Assembly (NCBI GenBank): GCA_013054445.1
Contig: JAAMPI010000983.1
Location: 1 to 21,717, forward strand
Origin: Cudoniella acicularis
Taxonomy: Eukaryota > Ascomycota > Leotiomycetes > Helotiales > Helotiaceae
DNA length: 21,717 bases
Direction of reading: 5' to 3'
Shown here: piece by piece, positions 8,590 to 18,087 of the stretch
Numbering within the stretch: position 1 is the first letter of the stretch
Layout of the letters: each line of letters starts with the position of its first letter
The notes under the pieces: generated by a model
Seen by the model: only the letters and a program-made list of their open reading frames with translations
Told to the model about the DNA's origin: nothing
The model's database searches: none
Made by a program: the position numbers and the translations under genes

Positions 8590-9765
8590 TCATCTCACGT
8601 ACTTGCTATGCAATAGGTTAGCACCTGTCTCGGTCACGGGAAACACCGAAGCTTGGTTTCACCAACCTCATGAATCGTTTATGGAAGTCTGAACGAAGCA
8701 GATCCTGAAGAAATTGTCAGTAAATTATCGTCCTGGCAGATCTTGCTCAAAAACAGGACTCACATTGACGAATTCCTTCTTCTTTCCCTTGTCTTCTGTT
8801 CCACGAGCTTGGTTCTTGAAGATCACATCGTCATCCCATCTGATCTCCAGGTTAGCGACAGAACATGGATGCAGCAGACGAAGGGTCGCCGTACCTGCGC
8901 TTGACGTTGAAATCGGTCTTGGGGTTGAGTAAAGGATTGCCGAGAGCGATGTCGTGTTCCCTGGCAGCCTCTTCTGCAGCCGCCTTTTCTCGTTCCTGCG
9001 TGGCTCCATGTCAGCTACGTAGTACATTTGTGTGAGAAAAGCTTATTCTAACCTCTTGCTCTCTTTTCTCAGTTCTCTCCCGCTTGATCTTTTCCAATTC
9101 GCGTTGGAGCTCTGCTGTTTCGTCTTCATCGTCGTCACTAGTACAATCAGCCTCTGCTGCAACCGTGATATTCCCTCCGAACGTGTTGGTTCAACATAGC
9201 TATGCCCCGAAAACTGACCTATCATCCTCACTACTATCATCTTCCCTGGCATCATCAGAATCCGCGTCAATATCTCTCGTCTCCTCTAATATCCTCCTCC
9301 GCTTCGCCTCGGGATCCTCTTCTTCATCCTCTCCATTCTCAAGTTGTCTCTTGGCAGTATTCGTAACAGGCTCCGGAGTATCAGCCACCGGCACCGGTTC
9401 CCCCCTAATCTTCGCGAAATGTGCGGCTTCAGCTTGAAGCAATTCTGCTCTCAGATCTCGAACTTGGTGATCTACGTCTCCTCCTTGTCCTGGTTTCCTG
9501 TAAAGTTATTAAATTCTGCCGGGATAACTTGGGTGACGGGGTGATTGTACCGAACTTTCAGTTGTGTATGAGCCGGTAGGAGGCGTTGGTGATATGCTGG
9601 GCCTCTTTGCGCATCTTTTCCTCGCGCCTATACAATAGTTAGTCGTGGTCTTTGGGGAAGTTCTTGAGCTTTCCTACGGGATCAAAGGTGGGTCTATGAG
9701 CTGCAGATTATTAGCATGAGAATATCAAGAGTGTACCTGGAAAGAGAGGACATACCGGTAGTCAT
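8590..9765 (-). CDS. CWC15: pre-mRNA-splicing factor CWC15
   Basis: Cwf15/Cwc15, a component of the Prp19-associated (NTC-related) complex in the activated spliceosome; nuclear. Nine exons encode 234 residues: 9756-9765, 9678-9700, 9551-9627, 9219-9497, 9053-9137, 8895-8995, 8764-8839, 8667-8704 and 8590-8605. All junctions keep phase. The spliced N-terminus MTTAHRPTFDP, then ARGKDAQRGPAYHQRLLPAHTQ and KPGQGGD, is the family signature. The middle is acidic with an RRR patch. A charged coiled-coil-like segment (ELEKIKRERTEKREQE) follows, and the C-terminus has the other conserved block: NPKTDFNVKRRWDDDVIFKNQ, GKKKEFVNDLLRSDFHKRF and terminal SKYVR. Length matches fungal orthologues. The first coding exon is only 10 bp and the second 23 bp. 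It shares a 207-bp promoter with RRP45. Confidence 0.95.
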
Positions 9766-9972
9766 GACTGCTGTGATTTGTTACGTTGTTTACTTCTGGG
9801 CTTTCTGAACCGCAACGAAATCCATCCTACAGCCTCAAAATATGACGCTAATATTACACGCTAGTCAACTTTGAGCTCACCGCCCGACGTTTCTGCCACA
9901 CCGAATTTCCTCCAAATCCCTGCCCGCGTTTTATGAACCCCTCCTCAAAAACACCAATTCAACGAAATCACA
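9766..9972. promoter_or_regulatory. bidirectional promoter, CWC15 / RRP45
   Basis: Only 207 bp separate the start codons of two divergent essential RNA-processing genes, so their promoters must overlap. I see no canonical TATA box, which is common for housekeeping genes. A pyrimidine-rich, CCTCAAAAACACC-type leader precedes the RRP45 start. Confidence 0.7.
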
Positions 9973-11023
9973 ATGCCACGAGAAGTAGAACCCTCTCAAA
10001 ATGAAAGACAATTCTTTGCGAAAGCTTTACAAGAAAATTTGCGAATAGATGGTCGAGCATTTGATCAGTTTCGAGCTCTAGAGTTAGAGTTCGGTGATGA
10101 ATATGGAGTCGCAGACGTGAGGTTAAGGAAGACGCGGTATTTATTTCTATTTTCACTTTCAAATTTAGCATGATTAAATTTTCCTTGTTTGTATTGTACA
10201 GGTTGTTCTACCCGCTATATTCTACCGCAATGCTTACTCATTATTTCACTCTAAGAGAACCACTTGCTAACTCTTCCTCTATAGAATACACACCCATGTA
10301 ACGGCCGAAGTAACAACTCCCTTCCCCGATCGCCCCTTCGACGGCCTCTTCACCATAGCCACCGAGCTCTCCCCCATGTCCTCTCCGCACTTCTCCACCT
10401 CTCAACCATCACAAACCGAGATCCTCCTCTCTCGCCTCTTAGAGAAAACAATCCGTCGCTCAGGCGCCCTAGACACCGAATCCCTCTGCTTAATCGCCAA
10501 CTCCAAAGTCTGGTCCATCCGCGCAGACGTACACGTACTGTCACACGATGGGAATCTGGTTGACGCGGCATGTATATGTGTTATAGCAGCATTGCAACAT
10601 TTTAGGAAACCAGATACGAGCACGGAAGGGGAGAATGTGACGGTTTATACACTTAGGGAAAGGGAGCCCGTGCCGTTGAGTTTATTACATTTTCCGTATT
10701 GTGTGACGTTTAGTTTCTACAAAGGAGCTGCTGGAGAGGAGGGGGAGGTGGCTATGTTGGTTGATGCAACTATGTTGGAAGAGCAGTTGAGGGATGGGAG
10801 TCTGACGGTTGGAATGAATCGCCATGGCGAGGTGTGCCAGATTGCAAAATTGGGAGGCTCGCCTGTTGATGCTGTAGCATTATTGGGCTGTGTGCAGGTT
10901 GCTTTAGTCAAGGTGAAGGATATATCGGCGTTTGTGTCGAACAGATTAGAAGAGGATGCTAAGAAAAGGGATAAGGGCGGCATGATGGCGGAACTGAGTG
11001 CGGAGAATGATAGGGTCTCATGA
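9973..11023 (+). CDS. RRP45: exosome complex component RRP45 (RNase PH-like)
   Basis: The EXOSC9/Rrp45 subunit of the nine-subunit RNA exosome ring, which guides RNA to Rrp44 and Rrp6 for 3'-5' processing in nucleus and cytoplasm. Two exons (9973-10136, 10285-11023) separated by a 148-bp phase-2 intron encode 300 residues. The N-terminus MPREVEPSQNERQF, LRIDGR, LELEFGDEYGVADVR is typical of Rrp45. After the intron follow HVTAEVTTPFPDRPFDG, TELSPMSSP and SRLLEKTIRRSGALDTESLC, then a second RNase PH half with ADVHVLSHDGNLVDAAC, IAALQHFRKP and REPVPLSLLHFPYC. Eukaryotic ring subunits lack catalysis, so its role is structural. The intron has a CTAAC branch site near 10265. The gene ends 95 bp from the convergent DGAT1 gene. 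Confidence 0.95.
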
Positions 11024-11117
11024 TGTACGAGTGATGAACAAAGTAAAACAACTGCTGGGATGCTCTCTATAAAATTACCAAGATATGGCAGTCAGAGCTG
11101 TCAGAACCAGGGCCTAT

Positions 11118-12817
11118 CTATTTTGCGAGGTAGGATTTCCCTGCCGGGCTAACAGAGCCATATTTGGCCTGCCAGGCAAAGAAGTATAACAGAGCTGCTA
11201 ATGGCTGCCCAATGAGGGTAAAAGATACCCAAAATATACAATTCCCAATGATCCTACCATTTATACCTTGCATTTTCTCCAGCGGTGTCGTAAGAGCAAT
11301 CAACGGCAGCTGGGCAACCATTCCTACAAACGCAACACCTATGACAAGTCAGTCAACGTTGTTGTGATGAATGAATGCATAGACTCACCAATAATGTTAT
11401 GAGTAGGTACACCGACGAGCAACTCATGCAATACCCCTGAAAACACAAAAACGACAATACTTGCCGCACCAGGACTCCAGCCCCTTCCCACTAGCGGCGA
11501 GAACACATGTCTCTTCATAAACTGATAAACGGGTTTATTCCAAGTTCTCCAGTAGACCCCTACACTCGGACTATTCCACCAATCCGTGTAAAATTCGCGG
11601 TCTCCGAACTTCATTACCTCAGCTAGAGCGTTGAGGAAAGATTGAAACAGGGCAAAAAATCCCGCAAGCCAGATGACTAGGGAAATCGTGGAGAGTTTCA
11701 TGAGTCGTTCGAGGATGGAGAAGAGGTCCAAGGAGGCCATTTTGTCGAGAGAGTTGCGGAGAACGGGTGCAGCATATTGAGCGGAGGCTATCCACATGAA
11801 GGCATTGAGACCGAATACCTCAGCCATGCGTTTTGCAACGAAGATCCAGCGAATTTTGGTAGTTCGGGGGTAGACTGGTTGGTAGACAAGGGTAGGTGCC
11901 CACCAAAAGTAGGTGAGGTTGCCGAGCGTGATATTTTGAGGGTAAGGGCAGGAGTTGTAGATTTCGGGTAGAGCATCTTCGTCCCGCTTTGAGGGGTGAA
12001 GGTATGCATGCCGAAGGTCTCGATTTGTGAAGGCATAGGATGCTGTCTTTAACCAGACGATGATAGCGTGAACTTCGCTCAATGTTCCGATCAATGGATG
12101 GTGTATGAAGAAATACACGATAAATGAGGTTATCCCAAGGCAAAATGTGATGTTGATGCCATGGATCCAAGCTATCATTTTCCAGGTCGATTGGAACTTT
12201 TGCTTTTCCTCATCTGAGGCAACATAACTTCCTCCTGGTGTGGCTGTTCCACTCCTCTTTTTACCAGCTTTCAGCGATGATCTTGCCTGTTGTGCGGCAA
12301 CCAATTCGACGATGTATGCGAGGAAGAGGTGGCATGGTATTATAAAATACAAGGCAGCCCCAAGAATCAGATCTTGACTTCGATAGTCGTGGCAACGAAT
12401 GCATATCAAAACTCCATACTAATATAAATTAGCTTCTGTACGACAAACTTGAAAAGAAGCCAACCTTTCTGATATTCTCAATCATCAAACGTAGGTTCCC
12501 AACGACTAATTGAAGTTAGCTACACATCCCTTGCCCGACAAGGAGGCGGTAGTACTGAGTACAATGACCATCAAATTCCTAAAGCCTAGAAAACTTGGAC
12601 TTGTCTCGGAGTCGTGACTGAGACATGACGTCCGTGGTTTTGAGTGTGCGGCTGCAACATGTCGATATTTCTTTTTCATGTAGGTAGTGCGCATCGGCGC
12701 GAGGGGTTTTGGTGGCGACGTGCCATTGGACTTGAGATTGACATGTGAATGTGTAGATCGCCTCAGTGGCGCATCAGCAGGGACATCTGCACCGGTAACT
12801 TTTATGGTCGTCGCCAT
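11118..12817 (-). CDS. DGAT1: diacylglycerol O-acyltransferase 1 (MBOAT family)
   Basis: An ER-membrane acyltransferase that makes triacylglycerol from diacylglycerol and acyl-CoA; sterol O-acyltransferases (ARE1/ARE2) are the close alternative. Four exons (12556-12817, 12465-12505, 11389-12418, 11118-11338) encode 517 residues; introns of 50, 46 and 50 bp are all phase-consistent. The N-terminal region of about 80 residues is soluble. Then FLGFRNLMVIVL joins across intron 1 to NLRLMIENIRKYG, a DGAT1 hallmark. The family motif FYTDWWN (about 377-383) is followed by WNKPVYQFMKRHV. The putative catalytic His432 sits in FSGVLHELLVGVP. Multiple hydrophobic segments fit the MBOAT fold. The FYxDWWN form and the NLRLMIEN motif favour DGAT1 over an ARE-type enzyme. 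It shares its 5' region with PFS2. Confidence 0.93.
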
Positions 12818-13530
12818 TTTGAAGAATCTAGGAGAGAGAACATGGAGGTTGGGGAAGCGTGGGTTATCCTAAGAGAAGATGAGAAGATATTTTGCTTGGG
12901 CCAAGGAAGGAGCTGTTGGTAGTAGCTGTAGCTAGATAACAAGGAAGCAATCCAACGCAAGGATTGCTACGGAGAGGGAGGATAGCGGGGCACTACGCGA
13001 CAACAGGAGAGTTTCAGCAACACGAATGGCTGCAATCTGCAAAGGCCAAATCTAAGGTTACAGGAGAAAAGAGGAGATGTGGAAGAGAGATTTAGCAGGC
13101 AGATCTAGAAAGCAAAAACGGGACCATCACAATGGCTTTGTGTCCCAATTGGATGGGTAAAGCGTTGGTTGAATTCCTGGTTCTTGCAGTGGCGACGGGA
13201 GTGTTGAGGAACGCGACATGGGGCACGGGCGGCAACTTCAGATGTGATTGCAGGGATCTGGTTCGGTACCTCGGCAGCTAGGACAAAGGATATTCCGGAA
13301 GAATCTCGATCCTTGATTTCAAGGTTTCCAGGTTCTAAGTTCCTGTCGCGTCCAGTTCGGGCTTCAAGAAACGTGATTTTGACCAGATGACTTTCTAACT
13401 CGTGCAGTCTTTAGCGACGAATCTCCGGTGACTGCTCTCCAAGCTCATGCTATCGCCTGTGCGCAAGGTCATTTCAACAGGTCGTTTACATCTGACAGCA
13501 TTCCACGGCCGAGGATGACACGCTGAAAAA
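12818..13530. promoter_or_regulatory. divergent promoter region, DGAT1 / PFS2
   Basis: This 713-bp gap lies between two divergent start codons. It contains CCAATTGG at 13145-13152, a palindrome that presents a CCAAT box on both strands, about 330 bp from the DGAT1 start and 380 bp from the PFS2 start. No other motif stands out and no reading frame is convincing. Confidence 0.55.
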
Positions 13531-15875
13531 ATGGCATACGAACAGCGCGGCGAGCGCGACTTTGGGGGTCAAGGCGGCAGCGGCGGCGGCGGAGGAGGCT
13601 TTGAGGGGGGCTTTGGAAGGGGGAGAGGCAGACGTGAGTTTTTCCGAACAAATTTCATCCTTGAGCGTAAAGTGGTTTGAGGGAGACGGTTATTCCAAGT
13701 GGATCTGTATCAAAGACAAATGAATCTCTCATCTTGAGAGCAAGCTATTATATTATCCAGAATGTGTGGAATTCAAGCAGAGCCCAATAGCCTCAAGTCT
13801 ATTTTTTCTGCACCTCTTCACACTACTTAATTCAAGTCAAAACACGTGACTATCTTCCAAGTTCTCCCTATGGCCCTGAAGTCATGGAATATGACAGACG
13901 CACCAAGCTAACACGATATGAAGGCCCCGTCACCGACTATGGATCAACCATGGTTCACTGGATGCGTCACAGGCAACCAAGATACAAAGGGGCATATCAA
14001 GGCGAAGTTGAGAGACCGAGTCCCAGCTACATTGTTGATGTGAGAAGCTCCCAAATCCAAAAGGAAGTGCGCTGCTGACCTGTTTAGATGTTACCGCCTT
14101 TAGCAAGACTTCAAAATCCTGCAGATTCTGTTCCCGCTCGCCATCTTCACTCTTCATTAAATAAAATCAAACATCCCGTTAATGTTGTGCGATGGACACC
14201 AGAAGGTCGACGCCTTCTCACAGCTTCCAGCAGTGGCGAGTTCACCTTGTGGAATGGAACCGGTTTTAACTTCGAAACTATTATGCAAGCGCATGATGTA
14301 GCTATCCGAGCTTTGTCTTACTCACATAGTGATGACTGGCTTTTGTCAGCTGATCACGATGGGTTGATCAAGTACTGGCAACCGAATTTTAATAATGTAA
14401 AGGTCATTCAAGGACACAGTGACCCTATAAGAGACCTCGCCTTTAGTCCAAACGACGCAAAATTTGTCACAGCCTCGGATGACTCGTCGCTGAAGATTTT
14501 TGATTTTGCAGGCGGAGTTGAGGAGTCCACCCTCAGTGGTCACGGATGGGATGCCAAAAGTGTTGATTGGCATCCTACAAAAGGATTACTAGTTTCTGGA
14601 TCAAAAGATCATCTAGTCAAACTATGGGATCCTCGAACTGGTCGGTGCCTAACAACACTTCATGGTCACAAAAATACTATTACGAAAACTCTCTTCGAAA
14701 GAGTCAGAGGGCAGTGCTTAGCAACGTCGGCACGAGATCAAACAGCACGTGTATTCGACTTGCGAATGATGCGTGATATTGTCCTTCTCAAAGGCCACGA
14801 GAAAGAAATCTCAACATTAGCTTGGCATCCAATCCATTCCTCACTCCTCAGCACGGGCGGTGGTGACGGAGCACTTTTTCACTACTTACTCGACGAACCC
14901 AACACCCCTCCAGGCGTCCTTCCCTCTCTCGCACCCTACGATACACCCGACCCTTCAACAGCGCCATCTCAAACCATCTACCCGGCCCACAAGATCGCAT
15001 ATGCTCATGATTTCCCCATCTGGTCCTTAGACTGGCATCCGTTAGGCCATATCCTCGCATCCGGCTCCAATGACCGCGTGACCCGCTTCTGGAGTCGTGC
15101 TCGCCCGGGCGATACAGACACCTTCAACGATCGCTATCATATTGGCGAATCTGCCGCCGAGGCTCAAGGGACCTGGGACCGTCGCGGAGGTCGTCGTCAA
15201 CGCCAGGAAGAAGAAGAGCAAGAACTCGAAGACGAAATGGAAGGACTCGTCGACCAAAAGATGCCCTCAAAAGCACCCTCCTTCCCGGGCATCCCAGGTC
15301 TCCCACTCCCCCAATTCGGCAAAGATGGCTCCAGTCAAGCAAATGCCCAGCCCAAATTTCAGATTCCAGGCATGGGTGGTGCCGTACCACCTCCTATCCC
15401 CAATTTTAGCGCAAATGGTCCACCACCTCCTCTACCGGGCATGGATCCAAACCACCCTCCCGATTTCGCAAAACTGACAGAGATGATGCGAAATGCAGGT
15501 CTTCCACCACCTCCACCTCCTGGCGTCAACGTTGGAGCGCAATTCCCACCTCCACCGCCGGGGATGCTACCGCCTGGCTTATTACCACCACCTGGTTCAA
15601 ATTTCCAACTACCACCCGGATTTCCCGCTCCACCTCCAGGATTACCGCCTGGTGTACCGCCCGGGATGCCGCCTGGGTTCCAGATTCCCGGGATGGGAGG
15701 TGCTGGGAATCAAGGGAGTGCAGCGCCTGAGCCACCAAGACACGATGGCAATGAGCAGAAGAGTGGTGGTGGTGGTGGTGGTGGTGGAGGAGTGAGGAGG
15801 AGAGGACCATTGCCTAGCCAAGAGGAGAGCTTGCAGATGGAGCAGAGAAAGGGGAAGTATACTCGTGCTAGGTGA
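13531..15875 (+). CDS. PFS2: polyadenylation factor subunit PFS2 (WDR33 family)
   Basis: A WD-repeat scaffold of the cleavage and polyadenylation factor (CPF/CPSF), acting in mRNA 3'-end formation in the nucleus; the human counterpart WDR33 helps bind AAUAAA. Three exons (13531-13633, 13837-14039, 14088-15875) give 697 residues in phase. The N-terminus is glycine- and RG-rich ([20 protein letters not shown]). [33 protein letters not shown] and MLPPLARL, family signatures, follow. Seven WD40 blades start at [48 protein letters not shown] and YAHDFPIW. The C-terminal 250 residues are Pro/Gly-rich ([17 protein letters not shown]), as in WDR33 orthologues of filamentous fungi and animals, unlike the short yeast protein. 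The first intron (203 bp) is the least certain part; a start at the in-frame ATG 13884 is the alternative. Confidence 0.93.
15765..15791 (+). repeat. GGT/GGA microsatellite coding nine Gly in PFS2
   Basis: Seven GGT codons (15765-15785) plus two GGA codons encode an uninterrupted Gly9 stretch between the Pro-rich tail and the basic C-terminus of PFS2. It is prone to length change. Confidence 0.85.
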
Positions 15876-16431
15876 ACTATTGAAGCTTAGCTAGATGTAA
15901 AATTGGGCATTGTATAACAGTTAAAGTTGGAGAGGGTGAAAAAGGAATGCCTAGGAGTTGTCAACTAGCTAATGATAGCCACCTCATGTTTGCTCTCAAA
16001 GAAAGCTTGGAAAAAGAGTTCGGTATAGTTGGCGGTCCGGGAAAAGCTTTCGAAGAATCATACTAGTACCTATTCCTGATTCCTGGTGTGTGATTATAAA
16101 AGCAATTTCTATTTCGACGAAGTGACTACCACTACAGTACTATACTATACACAACACCAGAGCTGCCTCCCCTCCTCCAACCCTACCCCTCCAAAAACAC
16201 TTCGCAACATAGCACTGATTAGGGCAAACCACAGCTTTAATAACAGCAGAAGCTGGCGCCTGGACAAATCCGCACGGCTAGTCCTGTACACTGGAACCAG
16301 GAGCAAGACAATTCATTTTCGCATCTTCTTGTAGTTGCATTGCATAACTGTTTTTTTCTCTTTCAATTAACCTTTTTGCGTTTTCCCCATGCTGGTGGAT
16401 GAAAGAAGGAAGGAAGGAGGAGGATATAAAC
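15876..16431. other. convergent 3' region, no gene seen
   Basis: This lies between the 3' end of PFS2 and the 3' end of the candidate secreted peptide. It should hold the PFS2 3' UTR and terminator. Frames on both strands are short and without motifs. A minus-strand acceptor-like CACCAG near 16392 could belong to an intron continuing the peptide gene. Confidence 0.45.
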
Positions 16432-16581
16432 TTACGCCGCAGGTGTTCCAGCCTTTTGGGCAGGTTGCTCGGGTGTCGAGTTTGGAGGCAGCGCTGGCTT
16501 GGTCCACGGGACGGCTATAGCTGCGATGAGGGAAGATGCGCCGAGAAAGAGGACGAGGAGTGTTGAGATTGAGAATTGCAT
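16432..16581 (-). CDS. candidate small secreted peptide (49 residues)
   Basis: The ATG at 16581 lies in a good fungal context (CCCACAATG) after an A/C-rich leader. It opens a textbook signal peptide, MQFSISTLLVLFLG through about residue 23. The predicted mature part is only about 26 residues, rich in Pro and Ala (VPWTKPALPPNST, then EQPAQKAGTPAA), with one N-glycosylation sequon and no cysteine. The frame stops at TAA, but this TAA overlaps a perfect donor (GTAAGT at 16435), so the peptide could be longer through a downstream exon I cannot place. A TATA box lies about 110 bp upstream. I do not recognise a family. The signal peptide and promoter support a real gene; the C-terminus is uncertain. 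Confidence 0.45.
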   Translation of the reverse strand: MQFSISTLLVLFLGASSLIAAIAVPWTKPALPPNSTPEQPAQKAGTPAA

Positions 16582-16687
16582 TGTGGGTGTTTGTTATATT
16601 TGGAGTTGATTTATTAGATTTTCTCGGTGGTTTGGAATTCTGTAGATGTAGCAAGTTAGAAGTAATTTAAATACTAAAAAATTAGGG

Positions 16688-16696
16688 TTTATATAG
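16688..16696 (-). promoter_or_regulatory. TATA box of the secreted peptide gene
   Basis: On the minus strand CTATATAAA lies about 110 bp upstream of the ATG at 16581, the usual distance for a fungal TATA-driven gene. The leader that follows is A/T- then A/C-rich. Confidence 0.5.
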
Positions 16697-17025
16697 CCGT
16701 CGCATACAATCACGTTGCTATGAACGCCTTAAGTGTTATGAGAAGTATGGGATTATAGTGTTGAGTAATGTGATTGTGATTGTAACTGCGCTCGTGATTG
16801 TGCTGATGTGAACTACTATAGTGGCATATATGTGCGTACAAAAAAAAGAAAAGTAAACGCCGTGCTGTTATGCTAATGCAAGCCGCGCCTCCCGATGATG
16901 TAAACATTACAAGTCCCTTGCGGGCTCTTCCTTCTCTGTATCTCCATACCTTCTCATTTCTATATGCATCACCTGCCTTCTATACTCTCTAGAAGTATTT
17001 CAAACATCTTCATAATTCTCCCTCT

Positions 17026-18087
17026 TCACGAAGATCCTCCGCCATTTCTGGGACTCGTCCTTGTTGGCGCATTTAGTGCCTTCCGTCCCTGTGCTTCCTT
17101 TCCAAAGGCATTCTGCCTGTCTGCGTACTCTCGAATAACTAGCGAACAAACTGTGTCTGTACATAATCTCTTCCGTCTCCCAACCGGCAATTTGCTCGCA
17201 AACTCCAACCCACTTGCTCTCTCTACGGCCTCAACTGGGACCTCGAAATCTGTAATCGGTTTCTCATTCGGGATTGGCGCGTTTGGCAGCACAAATGCCC
17301 CCAAAGCAACTGGACCCGTCGTGGTGCCATCCTCAGCGAAAATTACTTTGTAGAAATGGGTAGGGACTGCAATGTTTGGTGGGTTGCCGATAACTTCGTA
17401 GCTGACCCGCCACTTCCCATCCGTGGTATCACGTTTTGGGAGGTAGAGAGGACCGGTGACGATGCGAACGGAGGGGTATTTGACCGTAAGTCGACGGCAG
17501 AAATCTTCAAAATGCGCCCAGTAATCCCTATTGAAGCCTTCTCCAACCTGCGGACACATGTTTGTCAGGTAGAAAGTGTCGTTCATGGCTTCTTGGCTCC
17601 ATTTTGCGTCTGCGGCTGGAACCTGATGGCCTCTGTCGTAACCAGAGCGGAAATAGTCTTTGAGCTTTCCGCGGAATTTTTCAGGGACAACATAGTCTTC
17701 AACGAAGCTGCTGTGTTTTCGGTCACCGCCAGAGAGGGCGAGAGAGGCGGGAGTGATGTGTTCTGCTACCCATGAGGGATTTCGCAGTCGTCGATCGAAG
17801 GAGGAGACAAGAGCGTTGCGTGTTGCAAGATCGGCTACTGGGCCAGGAAAGCCGTATTGGAAGAGACCTGCTGGGTCGACAGGAGGAGTCAAATCTGCTT
17901 TCGTGGCTATGGGTATTGGGCCTGGTATAGGTGCTGGTACTGAGGTTGTTGAGGTTGCGGAGACAGTTGATGATGATGCTACTGCTTGGATCTTCTTTTC
18001 AGAACGCGTCGAGTACATTGCTGCTGTTAGGCCGGCGCCAGTGGCTGCGCTGACAGCGGCTATAATTGCGAAGGTTGTTTTTGACAT
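17026..18087 (-). CDS. NUC1: mitochondrial DNA/RNA non-specific endonuclease NUC1 (EndoG family)
   Basis: A sugar-non-specific ββα-metal nuclease of the inner mitochondrial membrane or intermembrane space. It is implicated in mitochondrial DNA turnover, recombination and cell death. The intronless gene encodes 353 residues from the ATG at 18087. I prefer this to the in-frame ATG at 18165, whose 26 extra residues are Ser/Thr-rich and sit in the probable leader. A hydrophobic helix near residues 4-24 (TFAIIAAVSAATGAGLTAAMY) is the membrane anchor. A Ser/Thr/Pro linker follows, then the nuclease domain: YGFPG, SFDRRLRNPSWVAEH, the active-site SGYDRGHQVPAADAK (general-base His154) and NMCPQVGEGFNRDYW with the metal-binding Asn186. 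Length and motif order match fungal NUC1. All key residues are present. Confidence 0.94.
   Translation of the reverse strand: MSKTTFAIIAAVSAATGAGLTAAMYSTRSEKKIQAVASSSTVSATSTTSVPAPIPGPIPIATKADLTPPVDPAGLFQYGFPGPVADLATRNALVSSFDRRLRNPSWVAEHITPASLALSGGDRKHSSFVEDYVVPEKFRGKLKDYFRSGYDRGHQVPAADAKWSQEAMNDTFYLTNMCPQVGEGFNRDYWAHFEDFCRRLTVKYPSVRIVTGPLYLPKRDTTDGKWRVSYEVIGNPPNIAVPTHFYKVIFAEDGTTTGPVALGAFVLPNAPIPNEKPITDFEVPVEAVERASGLEFASKLPVGRRKRLCTDTVCSLVIREYADRQNAFGKEAQGRKALNAPTRTSPRNGGGSS

Noticed and set aside
16432..16654. 95-codon frame with a CPKGWNTCG cysteine motif overlapping the secreted peptide
   Set aside because: It begins without a usable ATG or signal peptide, and no short intron can join it to the signal-peptide frame, so I kept the frame that starts at 16581.
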